Positions 50,013-59,256 of a stretch of DNA of 64,000 nucleotides are shown here, piece after piece. Made by a program: the position numbers and the translations under genes. The notes under the pieces are model-generated. The model was not told the DNA's origin, did no database searches, and saw nothing but the letters and a program-made list of their open reading frames with translations. Source of the DNA: Cellulomonas terrae (GTDB lineage: Bacteria > Actinomycetota > Actinomycetes > Actinomycetales > Cellulomonadaceae); NCBI RefSeq assembly GCF_007990265.1, contig NZ_BJWH01000001.1, positions 124,001 through 188,000 on the forward strand, written 5' to 3'. The stretch's first letter is position 1. Each line of letters begins with the position of its first letter.

Positions 50013-51137
50013 TCAGTGCGGCTGGTACGGGCTCACGACCACCTCGACGCGCTGGAACTCCTTGAGGTCGGAGTACCCGGTCGTCGCCATCGCGCGACGG
50101 AGCGCCCCGACGAGGTTGAGCGTGCCGTCCGCGGTGTGCCCCGGACCGAACAGGATCTGCTCCAGCGAGCCGGCGGTGCCGACCTCGACCCGCTCGCCGC
50201 GCGGCAGCTCCGCGTGGTGCGCCTCGGGCCCCCAGTGCCAGCCGCGGCCGGGTGCCTCGGTCGCCCGGGCGAGCGCCGCACCGAGCATGACCGCGTCCGC
50301 ACCGCACGCGACCGCCTTGACCAGGTCCCCCGAACGGCCCACACCACCGTCGGCGATGACGTGCACGTACCGTCCGCCGGACTCGTCGAGGTAGTCCCGC
50401 CGCGCCGCGGCCACGTCGGCCACCGCCGACGCCATCGGCGCGTGGATGCCGAGCGACAGCCGGGTCGTGTGCGCGGCGCCACCGCCGAAGCCGACGAGGA
50501 CGCCCGCCGCGCCGGTGCGCATGAGGTGCAGCGCCGCGGTGTACGTCGAGGCCCCGCCGACGATGACCGGGACGTCGAGCTCGTAGATGAACCGCTTGAG
50601 GTTGAGCGGCTCCACGCGGCCGGAGACATGCTCCGCCGAGACCGTGGTGCCACGGATGACGAACAGGTCGACGCCGGCGTCGACCACGGTGCGCCAGAAC
50701 TCGTTCGTGCGCTGCGGCGAGAGGGCACCGGCCACCGTGACCCCGGCGGCGCGGATCTCCTTGAGGCGGGCGGTGATCAGCTCCGGCTGGATCGGCGCCG
50801 CGTAGATCTCCTGCATCCGCGCGGTGGCGCGGGCGCTGTCGAACGTCGCGATCTCCGCGAGCAGGGGCGTCGGGTCCTCGTACCGCGTCCACAGCCCCTC
50901 GAGGTCCAGGACGCCGAGGCCGCCGGCCTGGCCGAGCGCGACCGCCGTGGCGGGGCTCATCACCGAGTCCATGGGGGCCGCGATGATCGGCAGGTCGAAG
51001 TGGTAGGCGTCGATCTGCCAGCCGACCGAGACCTCTTGGGGGTCACGGGTCCGCCGCGACGGGACGACCGCGACGTCGTCGAAGGAGTAGGCGCGGCGTC
51101 CGCGCTTGCCGCGGCCGATCTCGATCTCGTTGCTCAC
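50013..51137 (-). CDS. guaB3: GuaB3 family IMP dehydrogenase-related protein
   Basis: A 374-residue TIM-barrel protein of the IMP dehydrogenase/GMP reductase family lacking the CBS domains of true GuaB. It has IIAAPMDSVMSPATAVA, IVGGASTYTAALHLM and HVIADGGVGRSGDLVKA. At the position of the catalytic loop GSICTTR it reads GGAAHTTR, so the nucleophilic cysteine needed to oxidise IMP is missing. Paralogues with this trait are common in actinobacteria. It may bind nucleotides or regulate guaB rather than catalyse the standard reaction. The gene is divergent from the exonuclease and about 3.6 kb from guaB. Confidence 0.92.
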   Translation of the reverse strand: MSNEIEIGRGKRGRRAYSFDDVAVVPSRRTRDPQEVSVGWQIDAYHFDLPIIAAPMDSVMSPATAVALGQAGGLGVLDLEGLWTRYEDPTPLLAEIATFDSARATARMQEIYAAPIQPELITARLKEIRAAGVTVAGALSPQRTNEFWRTVVDAGVDLFVIRGTTVSAEHVSGRVEPLNLKRFIYELDVPVIVGGASTYTAALHLMRTGAAGVLVGFGGGAAHTTRLSLGIHAPMASAVADVAAARRDYLDESGGRYVHVIADGGVGRSGDLVKAVACGADAVMLGAALARATEAPGRGWHWGPEAHHAELPRGERVEVGTAGSLEQILFGPGHTADGTLNLVGALRRAMATTGYSDLKEFQRVEVVVSPYQPH

Positions 51138-51260
51138 CGGGCAAGGCTACCGGGGTGCGGCACCGGTCCCCGATCCCGCGGCACGCGGAGCACGTTCCGC
51201 GGCGATGTCGGACGTCGGTGCGACTCTGGTCGCAGCACCACACCGAAGGAGCACCGCGAG

Positions 51261-51980
51261 ATGAGCTGGACGGACGGGCCGCTGCTCGGCTTCGACACCG
51301 AGACCACGGGCGTCGACGTCGACCACGACCGCATCGTCACCGCCGCCCTGGTCCGTCGCGACGCCAGCGGCACCCACGTCCGCAGCTGGCTGATCGACCC
51401 CGGCATCCCCATCCCCGACGCGGCCGCCGCCATCCACGGGGTCAGCACCGAGCACGCGCGCACGCACGGCCGCCCGCCGCGCGAGGCCCTGGAGGAGATC
51501 GCCACCGACCTGGCCGAGGCCCTGCGCACCGGCGTCCCGGTCGTCGCGTACAACGCGTCGTTCGACCTGTGCCTGCTCGACGCCGAGCTGCGGCGGCACC
51601 GCCTCCGGACGCTGCCCGACCGGCTGTGCAGCGACGCGCGCCCGGTGATCGACCCGCTCGTGCTCGACCGCGCGGAGGACCGGCTCCGGGAGGGCAAGCG
51701 CAAGCTCGTGGACCTCTGCGGCTACTACCAGGTCGTCGAGTCCGGGACCCTGCACACTGCCGACGTCGACGTCGTCGCCACGCTCGACGTGCTGGAGCGG
51801 ATCGTCGGGCGGTTCCCGCACCTCGCCTCGCTCGACCTCGACACCCTGCACGAGTACCAGTCGACGGCGCACCAGGCGTGGGCCGAGAGCTTCAACGCGT
51901 GGCGCGCCGAGCAGGGCTTCGACGGCCCGGGGGCGTCCGACGTCTGGCCCACGCGGGAGCCTGTCGGCACGCTCTGGTGA
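51261..51980 (+). CDS. DnaQ-like 3'-5' exonuclease (DEDDh family)
   Basis: A 239-residue exonuclease-domain protein. The DEDD residues are visible: Asp and Glu in GFDTETTGVD (motif I), the Asp in AYNASFDLCLLDAEL (motif II) and the His/Asp pair in SGTLHTADVDVVATLDVL (motif III, DEDDh type). It should cleave 3' ends of DNA or RNA with two metal ions. The ATG at 51261 has GAAGGAG nine bases upstream. It stands alone, divergent from guaB3. It could act in proofreading, repair or RNA turnover; no other domain narrows this. Confidence 0.92.
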   Translation: MSWTDGPLLGFDTETTGVDVDHDRIVTAALVRRDASGTHVRSWLIDPGIPIPDAAAAIHGVSTEHARTHGRPPREALEEIATDLAEALRTGVPVVAYNASFDLCLLDAELRRHRLRTLPDRLCSDARPVIDPLVLDRAEDRLREGKRKLVDLCGYYQVVESGTLHTADVDVVATLDVLERIVGRFPHLASLDLDTLHEYQSTAHQAWAESFNAWRAEQGFDGPGASDVWPTREPVGTLW

Positions 51981-52056
51981 GACGCACGTCATATCGCGGC
52001 TGAGTTCCCCAGCGTGCACCGTGACGGATCCGACCGATTCGATGCCTCGGCACCGG

Positions 52057-52085
52057 CTGGCAATATCTCATCCATGAGATAACGT
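52057..52085 (+). promoter_or_regulatory. Candidate leaderless promoter of the HTH-MurA gene
   Basis: CTGGCA at 52057-52062, a 17-bp spacer and TAACGT at 52080-52085. The predicted transcription start, about seven bases after the -10, falls at or next to the ATG at 52093. No ribosome-binding site is present between. The spacer and -10 are covered by the TATCTCAT palindrome. Confidence 0.5.
52064..52081. promoter_or_regulatory. Perfect 18-bp palindrome, candidate operator of the HTH-MurA protein
   Basis: TATCTCATCCATGAGATA, perfectly symmetric with eight-base arms and a two-base centre, ending 11 bp before the start codon of the XRE-HTH fusion gene. It is A+T rich in a GC-rich region and overlaps the candidate -10. 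Size and symmetry fit an XRE-family dimer. Confidence 0.75.
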
Positions 52086-52092
52086 CATCGCC

Positions 52093-53667
52093 ATGACGAC
52101 GACCACCCTTCCGGTCCCGACGAGCACCGGGTCCTTCCCGGTCATCCAGGACCCGCTCGCCCACGTCGGCTCCCTGGTCCGCTCGGCCCGCCAGCACCGC
52201 GGCCTCACCCAGGCCCAGCTCGCGGAGCGCCTCGCGACGAGCCAGTCCGCCATCCACCGCATCGAGCAGGGCGCCCAGAACGTCAGCCTCGAGATGCTGA
52301 CCCGCATCGGCGCCGCGCTGGACTCCCCCATCGTCACGCTCGGCGGCCCCCAGCGCACCCACCTGCGCGTGCAGGGCGGCCAGACGCTGAGCGGCCGGAT
52401 CGACGTCAACACCAGCAAGAACGGCGCCGTCGCCCTGCTCTGCGCGTCGCTGCTCAACCGCGGAACCACCCGGCTGCGCAACGTCGCCCGCATCGTCGAG
52501 GTCGACCGGATCGTCGAGGTCCTGCGCTCGATCGGGGTCCGCGCGGTGTGGTCCCCCGACGGCCGGGACCTGGAGATCGTCGTCCCGCGGCACCTCGACC
52601 TGGACGCCATCGACGTCGACGCCGCCCGCCGCACCCGGTCGATCATCATGTTCCTCGGGCCGCTCCTCGGGCTCGAGGACGAGTTCCGCCTCCCCTACGC
52701 GGGCGGCTGCGACCTCGGCACCCGGACCGTCGAGCCGCACCTCATCGGCCTGCGCCCCTTCGGCCTGGACGTCACCGCGACCGCCGGCGACTACCACGCG
52801 CTCGTCGCCCGAGCCGGAGCGCAGGACCTCTCGATCGTGCTGACCGAGCGCGGCGACACCGTCACGGAGAACGTCATCATGGCCGCAGCAGGCCGCGAGG
52901 GCGTCACCACCATCCGCAACGCGAGCCCCAACTACATGGTCCAGGACCTGTGCTTCTACCTCGAGCTGCTCGGGGTGCGCATCGACGGCATCGGCACGAC
53001 GACCCTGCGCGTGCACGGCCTGGCTGCCATCGACGCGGACGTCGAGTACGCGGTGTCCGAGGACCCGGTCGAGGCGATGAGCCTGCTCACCGCCGGCATC
53101 GTCACCGGCTCCGAGATCACCGTCGGCCGCGTGCCCATCGAGTTCATGGAGATCGAGCTCGCCACCCTCGCCGAGATGGGCCTGCGCTACACGCTCTCCG
53201 AGGAGTACGCCGCTGCCAACGGCCGCACCCGCCTGGTCGACGTGACGGTCCACCCGAGCGACCTGCGCGCCCCGATCGACAAGATCCACCCGATGCCGTT
53301 CCCCGGGCTGAACATCGACAACCTGCCGTTCTTCGTCGCCATCGCCGCGTGCGCCGAGGGCTCCACCCTGGTGCACGACTGGGTCTACGAGGGCCGCGCG
53401 ATCCACCTGACCGACCTCACCCGGCTCGGCGCCGACGTCCGGCTCCTCGACGCCCACCGGCTCCAGGTCAGCGGCCCCACGCACTGGTCCGGCGCCGAGG
53501 TCTCCTGCCCGCCCGCGCTGCGCCCCGCGGTCGTCATCCTGCTCGGGATGCTCGCCGCCAAGGGCACGTCCGTGCTGCGCGACGTCGACATCATCGCCCG
53601 CGGCTACGAGCAGCTCCAGGACCGCCTGGTCGAGCTCGGCGCGCAGATCGAGACGTTCCGCGACTAG
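52093..53667 (+). CDS. XRE-type helix-turn-helix fused to a MurA-like enolpyruvyl transferase domain
   Basis: A 524-residue fusion. Residues about 24-80 form an XRE/Cro HTH (GLTQAQLAERLATSQSAIHR, then IEQGAQNVSL). Residues about 88-522 are an EPSP synthase-fold domain of the MurA type: TSKNGAVALL (the Lys-Asn of MurA), GGCDLGTRTVEPH with the PEP-binding Cys near 206, ALRPAVVILLGM with the Arg, and RGYEQLQDRL ending the fold. Near the general-base Asp (FPTDMQ in E. coli) it reads FPGLNIDN, so the Asp may be shifted by a three-residue insertion. It may be an active UDP-GlcNAc enolpyruvyl transferase, or a sensor of that ligand. The gene is single and carries a palindrome at its promoter. A different MurA is expected elsewhere in the genome. 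Confidence 0.9.
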   Translation: MTTTTLPVPTSTGSFPVIQDPLAHVGSLVRSARQHRGLTQAQLAERLATSQSAIHRIEQGAQNVSLEMLTRIGAALDSPIVTLGGPQRTHLRVQGGQTLSGRIDVNTSKNGAVALLCASLLNRGTTRLRNVARIVEVDRIVEVLRSIGVRAVWSPDGRDLEIVVPRHLDLDAIDVDAARRTRSIIMFLGPLLGLEDEFRLPYAGGCDLGTRTVEPHLIGLRPFGLDVTATAGDYHALVARAGAQDLSIVLTERGDTVTENVIMAAAGREGVTTIRNASPNYMVQDLCFYLELLGVRIDGIGTTTLRVHGLAAIDADVEYAVSEDPVEAMSLLTAGIVTGSEITVGRVPIEFMEIELATLAEMGLRYTLSEEYAAANGRTRLVDVTVHPSDLRAPIDKIHPMPFPGLNIDNLPFFVAIAACAEGSTLVHDWVYEGRAIHLTDLTRLGADVRLLDAHRLQVSGPTHWSGAEVSCPPALRPAVVILLGMLAAKGTSVLRDVDIIARGYEQLQDRLVELGAQIETFRD

Positions 53668-53763
53668 CCCTCTCGCGGCGGCCGTCCGCGTCGGCCAGGT
53701 GGGCGCGCAGGTCCGCCGTCGTGCGGGCGTACGCGTCCGCCGGCGCCAGCACGGACCACACCC

Positions 53764-54582
53764 CTAGCGACGGACGGCCCACACCAGCACGCGGGACCCG
53801 TCGACGGCGTGCAGCTCGACCGTCTGGCCGCCGACGCCCTCCGTCAGCACGTCACCGGGCAGGGCCGTCCCGACCTCCCAGGTGCCGTCGGACCGCTCGT
53901 AGGTCAGTGCTGAGCCTGGCCCGGCGTCCGACGGCACCGACGCGGTCCCGCCGTCGGCCTGCAGGCACACCGACCCGTCGCTGCCCGCGTACGCGCTGGC
54001 GCCGCCCGGCAACGAGGTGACCGTGCCGGCGGGCGGCTCGTCGCACGCGTACACGACCGCGTAGGTGTGAGTGGTCAGGGTCGAGGCGACCGCCCAGCCG
54101 ACGAGCAGCGCGGCCAGCCCGCCGGTCACCAGCCGCCGGGCCGGCGGCAGTGCGGGGCGGCGCACGATCGCCAGCACGACGCCCGTCAGGGCCAGTCCGA
54201 GCAGACCGCCGACCGTGTTGAGCAGCACGTCGTTGACGTCGAACGCACGCCACGCCCATCCCACCGACGCCGACACGAGCAGCTGCACCGTCTCGATCAG
54301 GAACGTCACGCCGACGCACGCGAGCACGAGCGCCTCGTACCGCCAGCGGACGACCAGCGGCAGGAGGACCCCGAACGGGATCGTCATGAGGACGTTGCGC
54401 TGCGCCTCCCACCCGCCGAGCAGGTCCGGCCGTTCCAGCGTGAGGTCGTACCTGGCACCGTCGCCGCGCTCGACCTGCCCGAACGGCAGGGGCAGGAAGG
54501 CTGCACCGGCGAGCACGACGAGGTAGAGCACGAATGCCACGGTGGCCGCGCGGCGCAGGACGGGATCGGGCTGAGCGTTCAC
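53764..54582 (-). CDS. VanZ family membrane protein
   Basis: A 272-residue membrane protein. The VanZ-like domain covers about 10-145: NVLMTIPFGVLLPLVVRW, FLIETVQLLVSASVGW, then FDVNDVLLNTVGGLLGLAL. An additional helix near 155-175 is followed by a 95-residue outside domain (about 178-272) with two cysteines (YACDEPP and VCLQAD), possibly a disulfide. VanZ itself gives low-level teicoplanin resistance; the family is broad, so no resistance is claimed. The GTG at 54582 has GGAG three bases upstream. It is convergent with the HTH-MurA gene, whose product also concerns the cell wall. Confidence 0.85.
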   Translation of the reverse strand: MNAQPDPVLRRAATVAFVLYLVVLAGAAFLPLPFGQVERGDGARYDLTLERPDLLGGWEAQRNVLMTIPFGVLLPLVVRWRYEALVLACVGVTFLIETVQLLVSASVGWAWRAFDVNDVLLNTVGGLLGLALTGVVLAIVRRPALPPARRLVTGGLAALLVGWAVASTLTTHTYAVVYACDEPPAGTVTSLPGGASAYAGSDGSVCLQADGGTASVPSDAGPGSALTYERSDGTWEVGTALPGDVLTEGVGGQTVELHAVDGSRVLVWAVRR

Positions 54583-54705
54583 CGCTCCAGCCTCGCCGCC
54601 GCACCCGGAGCAGCGCGTCCGCCGACGGCCCGACCGCACGTCAGACCGTGGTCGTACCCTCGTCGACGGACTGTCGTGCGGTCGACGAGATCGTCGGGAC
54701 GCGGC

Positions 54706-56983
<2,278 letters not shown>

Positions 56984-57055
56984 GTTGTTTCCCCTCTCGG
57001 GCCCCGTGCGGGCCACCCTGAGTCCTATCGGCCGAGGATCACGCTGAAGTTAGCC

Positions 57056-57077
57056 GGAGAGTCGAACCGCACTCTCC
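57056..57077. promoter_or_regulatory. Inverted repeat upstream of the BldM-like gene
   Basis: GGAGAGT, eight bases, ACTCTCC: perfect seven-base arms in the 159-bp region between the MerR-like gene stop (57143) and the regulator start (56983). It may be a BldM- or WhiB-related operator, or a small hairpin. Position is the only support. Confidence 0.35.
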
Positions 57078-57142
57078 GTGGGCGGGGCTTCGTCCGCCTG
57101 TGCGTCACCTGGGTGGAATGTCACCCCCGCTCGGCGGAGATC

Positions 57143-58060
57143 TCACCCGTCCACGCCCGCGGTCGCGACGGCGAGAACCTCGTGCAGCAGGCCGGTGAAC
57201 GTCCTCGCCCGGTGCACGGAGCGACCTAGCGGGACCGCTCCCGCCGCCCGGTCCGGCACCATCACGAACTGCGGCAGGTCCGGCTGCTCGCGGGCCAGCC
57301 GGTCCACCACCTCGAGGTCGACGTCGACGCGCTCCCCCAGCGTGACGACGGCCCGCGCGCGGGTCATCGCGGTGAGCTCGACCGCGTGGTGGGGGCCCAC
57401 GGGGCCGCCGACGATGCGTGCGTCGACCCCCTGCGCCGCCAGCGCCCCGGCGAGGACGTGGGCGACCAGCGGCCGGGCCTCGCGTGCGGCGACCAGGACG
57501 AGGACGACCGGCCGGCGTCCGGCGCCGAGCGGGACGGGCCGGTCCCGGAGGGCGGCGAGCACCCCGGCGTGGACCGCGAACGTCGCGTCGACGCCGGGCA
57601 GGTCGACGACGGTGCGCCGGGCGAGGGCGGCGAGGACCGGCTCGACCAGGCTCGTCCACCAGTGCACGACGTCCGTGCTCCCGTCGAGCGCGAGCAGGCG
57701 CGCGCACCGCGCGACGTCCCCCGCGAGCGCGGCGTCGACGACGGCGGTCGGCGTGGTGGGCGACGCGTCGTCCGTGGACGCGACAGGACCGGCGACCACG
57801 TCGGTCGCGAGCGCGATCCGCGCGGACTCGACCGGCGCGACGCCGTCGAGCGTGAGCCGCCGCATGATCAGCAACCGCTCGACGTCGGTGGCGGAGTACC
57901 GGCGGTGGGCGCCCGCGGAGTGCTCGGACGGCCCGAGCCCGTACCGGCGGTCCCAGGTGCGCAGCGTCGCGGGGGCCACCCCGAGGCGGCGGGCGACGGC
58001 CGCGACGGCGAGCGCGGGCGTCGGCGCGGCCGCCGGTTCGTCGTCGTCGCGCGTCACCAT
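57143..58060 (-). CDS. MerR family regulator with a B12-binding-like C-terminal domain lacking the cobalamin His
   Basis: A 305-residue MerR-type regulator. The HTH (about 20-88) begins LAVAAVARRLGVAPATLRTW and includes DRRYGLGPSEHSAGAHRRYS, the CarA/CarH-like sequence. A helical middle part (about 100-170) has WWTSLVEPVLAALARRTVVD. The C-terminal domain (about 190-305) has the shape of a B12-binding Rossmann domain (LVLVAAREARPLVAHVLAGA, then LAAQGVDARIVGGP), but no DxHxxG cobalamin motif. It is divergent from whiB across 253 bp. The ATG at 58060 is preferred to 58084. Confidence 0.85.
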   Translation of the reverse strand: MVTRDDDEPAAAPTPALAVAAVARRLGVAPATLRTWDRRYGLGPSEHSAGAHRRYSATDVERLLIMRRLTLDGVAPVESARIALATDVVAGPVASTDDASPTTPTAVVDAALAGDVARCARLLALDGSTDVVHWWTSLVEPVLAALARRTVVDLPGVDATFAVHAGVLAALRDRPVPLGAGRRPVVLVLVAAREARPLVAHVLAGALAAQGVDARIVGGPVGPHHAVELTAMTRARAVVTLGERVDVDLEVVDRLAREQPDLPQFVMVPDRAAGAVPLGRSVHRARTFTGLLHEVLAVATAGVDG

Positions 58061-58174
58061 GGCGCGATTCTGCCAGGCCGCCACGATTCGGCCCGATCTA
58101 CGCGTGTCGGCGCCGACACGCCGACCTGCGGCAACATCCGCAATCGCGCCATCGCACGAATGTGTGACACACCC

Positions 58175-58203
58175 TTGAACAACTTCTGGCGCGGTTGTAA
58201 CGT
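58175..58203 (+). promoter_or_regulatory. Candidate whiB promoter with a structured 5' leader
   Basis: TTGAAC at 58175-58180, a 17-bp spacer and TAACGT at 58198-58203. A GTGTGACACAC palindrome (58162-58172) lies just before the -35. The leader to the ATG at 58314 is about 105 bases and contains a perfect CCGGTGG/CCACCGG hairpin (58223-58239). Confidence 0.5.
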
Positions 58204-58313
58204 CCTCCCCAACGCGTCACCCCCGGTGGACACCACCGGACATCCGTGTTCACAACTTTTTCGGTGCATCCGCCACCGCGGCATCGCACCAGAGCGACTC
58301 AGGAGGAACACAC

Positions 58314-58610
58314 ATGGCCGAGATCTCGCGCCTCCCCGGACCGGTGATGGACCTGTGGGAGTGGCAGTTCGACGGTGCCTGCCGTGACGAGGACCAGGAC
58401 CTGTTCTTCCACCCCGAGGGCGAGCGGGGATCCGCCCGCCGCCGCCGCGCCGAGGCCGCCAAGGCCATCTGCGCGACCTGCCCGGTCATCAAGGAGTGCC
58501 TCAAGCAGTCGCTCGCCGTGCGTGAGCCGTACGGCGTCTGGGGCGGCCTCTCCGAGGACGAGCGCGCCGCCGTCCTCGCCGAGCGTGGCCGCGCCAGCCG
58601 CGTCGGCTGA
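58314..58610 (+). CDS. WhiB family iron-sulfur transcriptional regulator
   Basis: A 98-residue Wbl protein. The four cysteines of the [4Fe-4S] cluster are visible: GACRDED (Cys near 23), then CATCPVIKEC (CxxC plus C). The family G(V/I)WGG turn is present as GVWGGLSEDERAAVL. A basic C-terminal end, ERGRASRVG, matches the DNA-contact tail of the class. The ATG at 58314 follows a strong AGGAGG. It lies between groES and the BldM-like gene cluster; in Streptomyces a WhiB-like gene neighbours bldM, and M. tuberculosis whiB3 neighbours groES, so an ortholog relation is plausible. A transcription role in differentiation or redox response is inferred. Confidence 0.95.
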   Translation: MAEISRLPGPVMDLWEWQFDGACRDEDQDLFFHPEGERGSARRRRAEAAKAICATCPVIKECLKQSLAVREPYGVWGGLSEDERAAVLAERGRASRVG

Positions 58611-58623
58611 CCCACCGCTTCTC

Positions 58624-58669
58624 CCAGAGCCCCTCACCCCGTCGGCACGATCGGGGAGAGGGGCTCTGG
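58624..58669. terminator. Hairpin terminator after whiB
   Basis: CCAGAGCCCCTC pairs with GAGGGGCTCTGG, with an extended inner ACCCCG/CGGGG stem. It begins 14 bp after the whiB stop. A second, perfect hairpin follows at 58690. Confidence 0.75.
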
Positions 58670-58689
58670 CACGTCCGCACCCACCGACG

Positions 58690-58727
58690 CGGAAGGCCCC
58701 CACGGCAGCTGCCGTGGGGGCCTTCCG
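58690..58727. terminator. Perfect 38-bp palindrome, terminator of groES (and back-up for whiB)
   Basis: CGGAAGGCCCCCACGGCAG followed directly by its exact complement, 19 bases per arm. It lies 29 bp beyond the groES stop (minus strand). As a hairpin it has a 17-bp stem and a minimal loop. Confidence 0.85.
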
Positions 58728-58755
58728 AGCGAGCGGGGCGCGGGCGCCCCTCAGC

Positions 58756-59052
58756 TCACTTGACGACGATCGCGAGGATGTCGCGGGCGGAGAGGATGAG
58801 GTACTCCTCGCCCGAGTACTTGACCTCGGTGCCGCCGTACTTCGAGTAGATGACCTTGTCGCCGACGGCGACGTCGAGCGGGATCCGGTTGCCGTTGTCG
58901 TCGACACGGCCGGGTCCGACCGCCAGGACCTCGCCCTCCTGGGGCTTCTCCTTGGCGCTGTCCGGGATGACGAGACCAGAAGCGGTCGTCGTCTCTGCCT
59001 CGAGCGTCTTGACGACGATCCGGTCCTCGAGGGGCTTGATGGAGACCGACAC
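58756..59052 (-). CDS. groES: Co-chaperonin GroES
   Basis: A 98-residue GroES of standard length. The mobile loop region [20 protein letters not shown] (about 18-37) and [16 protein letters not shown] near the C-terminus are typical. It caps the GroEL folding chamber. A GTG at 59052 with GGGGAGG six bases upstream fits the family; a longer frame to 59112 is rejected. No groEL gene follows: the stop is followed by terminators and the convergent whiB gene, so GroEL is encoded elsewhere. Two CIRCE-type inverted repeats lie upstream, so it should be repressed by HrcA and induced by heat. Confidence 0.95.
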   Translation of the reverse strand: MSVSIKPLEDRIVVKTLEAETTTASGLVIPDSAKEKPQEGEVLAVGPGRVDDNGNRIPLDVAVGDKVIYSKYGGTEVKYSGEEYLILSARDILAIVVK

Positions 59053-59143
59053 AGCGGACCTCCCCTTCGCATGTGAGTAGTTCTCTGAGGTTCGTGCGCG
59101 CTCGTCGACCACGTCGTCGCGGGTGCCGTGGCCTGGAGCGCAG

Positions 59144-59170
59144 CTGGCACACTCACCGGGAGAGTGCCAG
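59144..59170. promoter_or_regulatory. CIRCE-like element, diverged copy
   Basis: CTGGCACAC, nine bases, GAGTGCCAG. It has the same nine-base spacing as CIRCE and six to seven matches per arm to TTAGCACTC/GAGTGCTAA. It lies between the groES start and the second, better copy. Confidence 0.7.
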
Positions 59171-59189
59171 CCATCACTCTAGGAACCGG

Positions 59190-59216
59190 TTAGCACTCGG
59201 TCAAGGCGAGTGCCAA
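59190..59216. promoter_or_regulatory. CIRCE element (HrcA operator) upstream of groES
   Basis: TTAGCACTC, nine bases, GAGTGCCAA: one mismatch from the classical CIRCE consensus TTAGCACTC-N9-GAGTGCTAA. It lies 138 bp upstream of the groES GTG and 41 bp before the methyltransferase start on the other strand. Confidence 0.92.
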
Positions 59217-59256
59217 CGGGCGGTTCCGCACGGCCCCTGCGTGCGAGGATCGCGAC

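Noticed and set aside
53591-53782. Small open frame between the HTH-MurA and VanZ genes, possible gene remnant
   Set aside because: Its first half overlaps the VanZ 3' end or the MurA 3' end and it has no family resemblance or ribosome-binding site; the 96-bp gap shows nothing firm.
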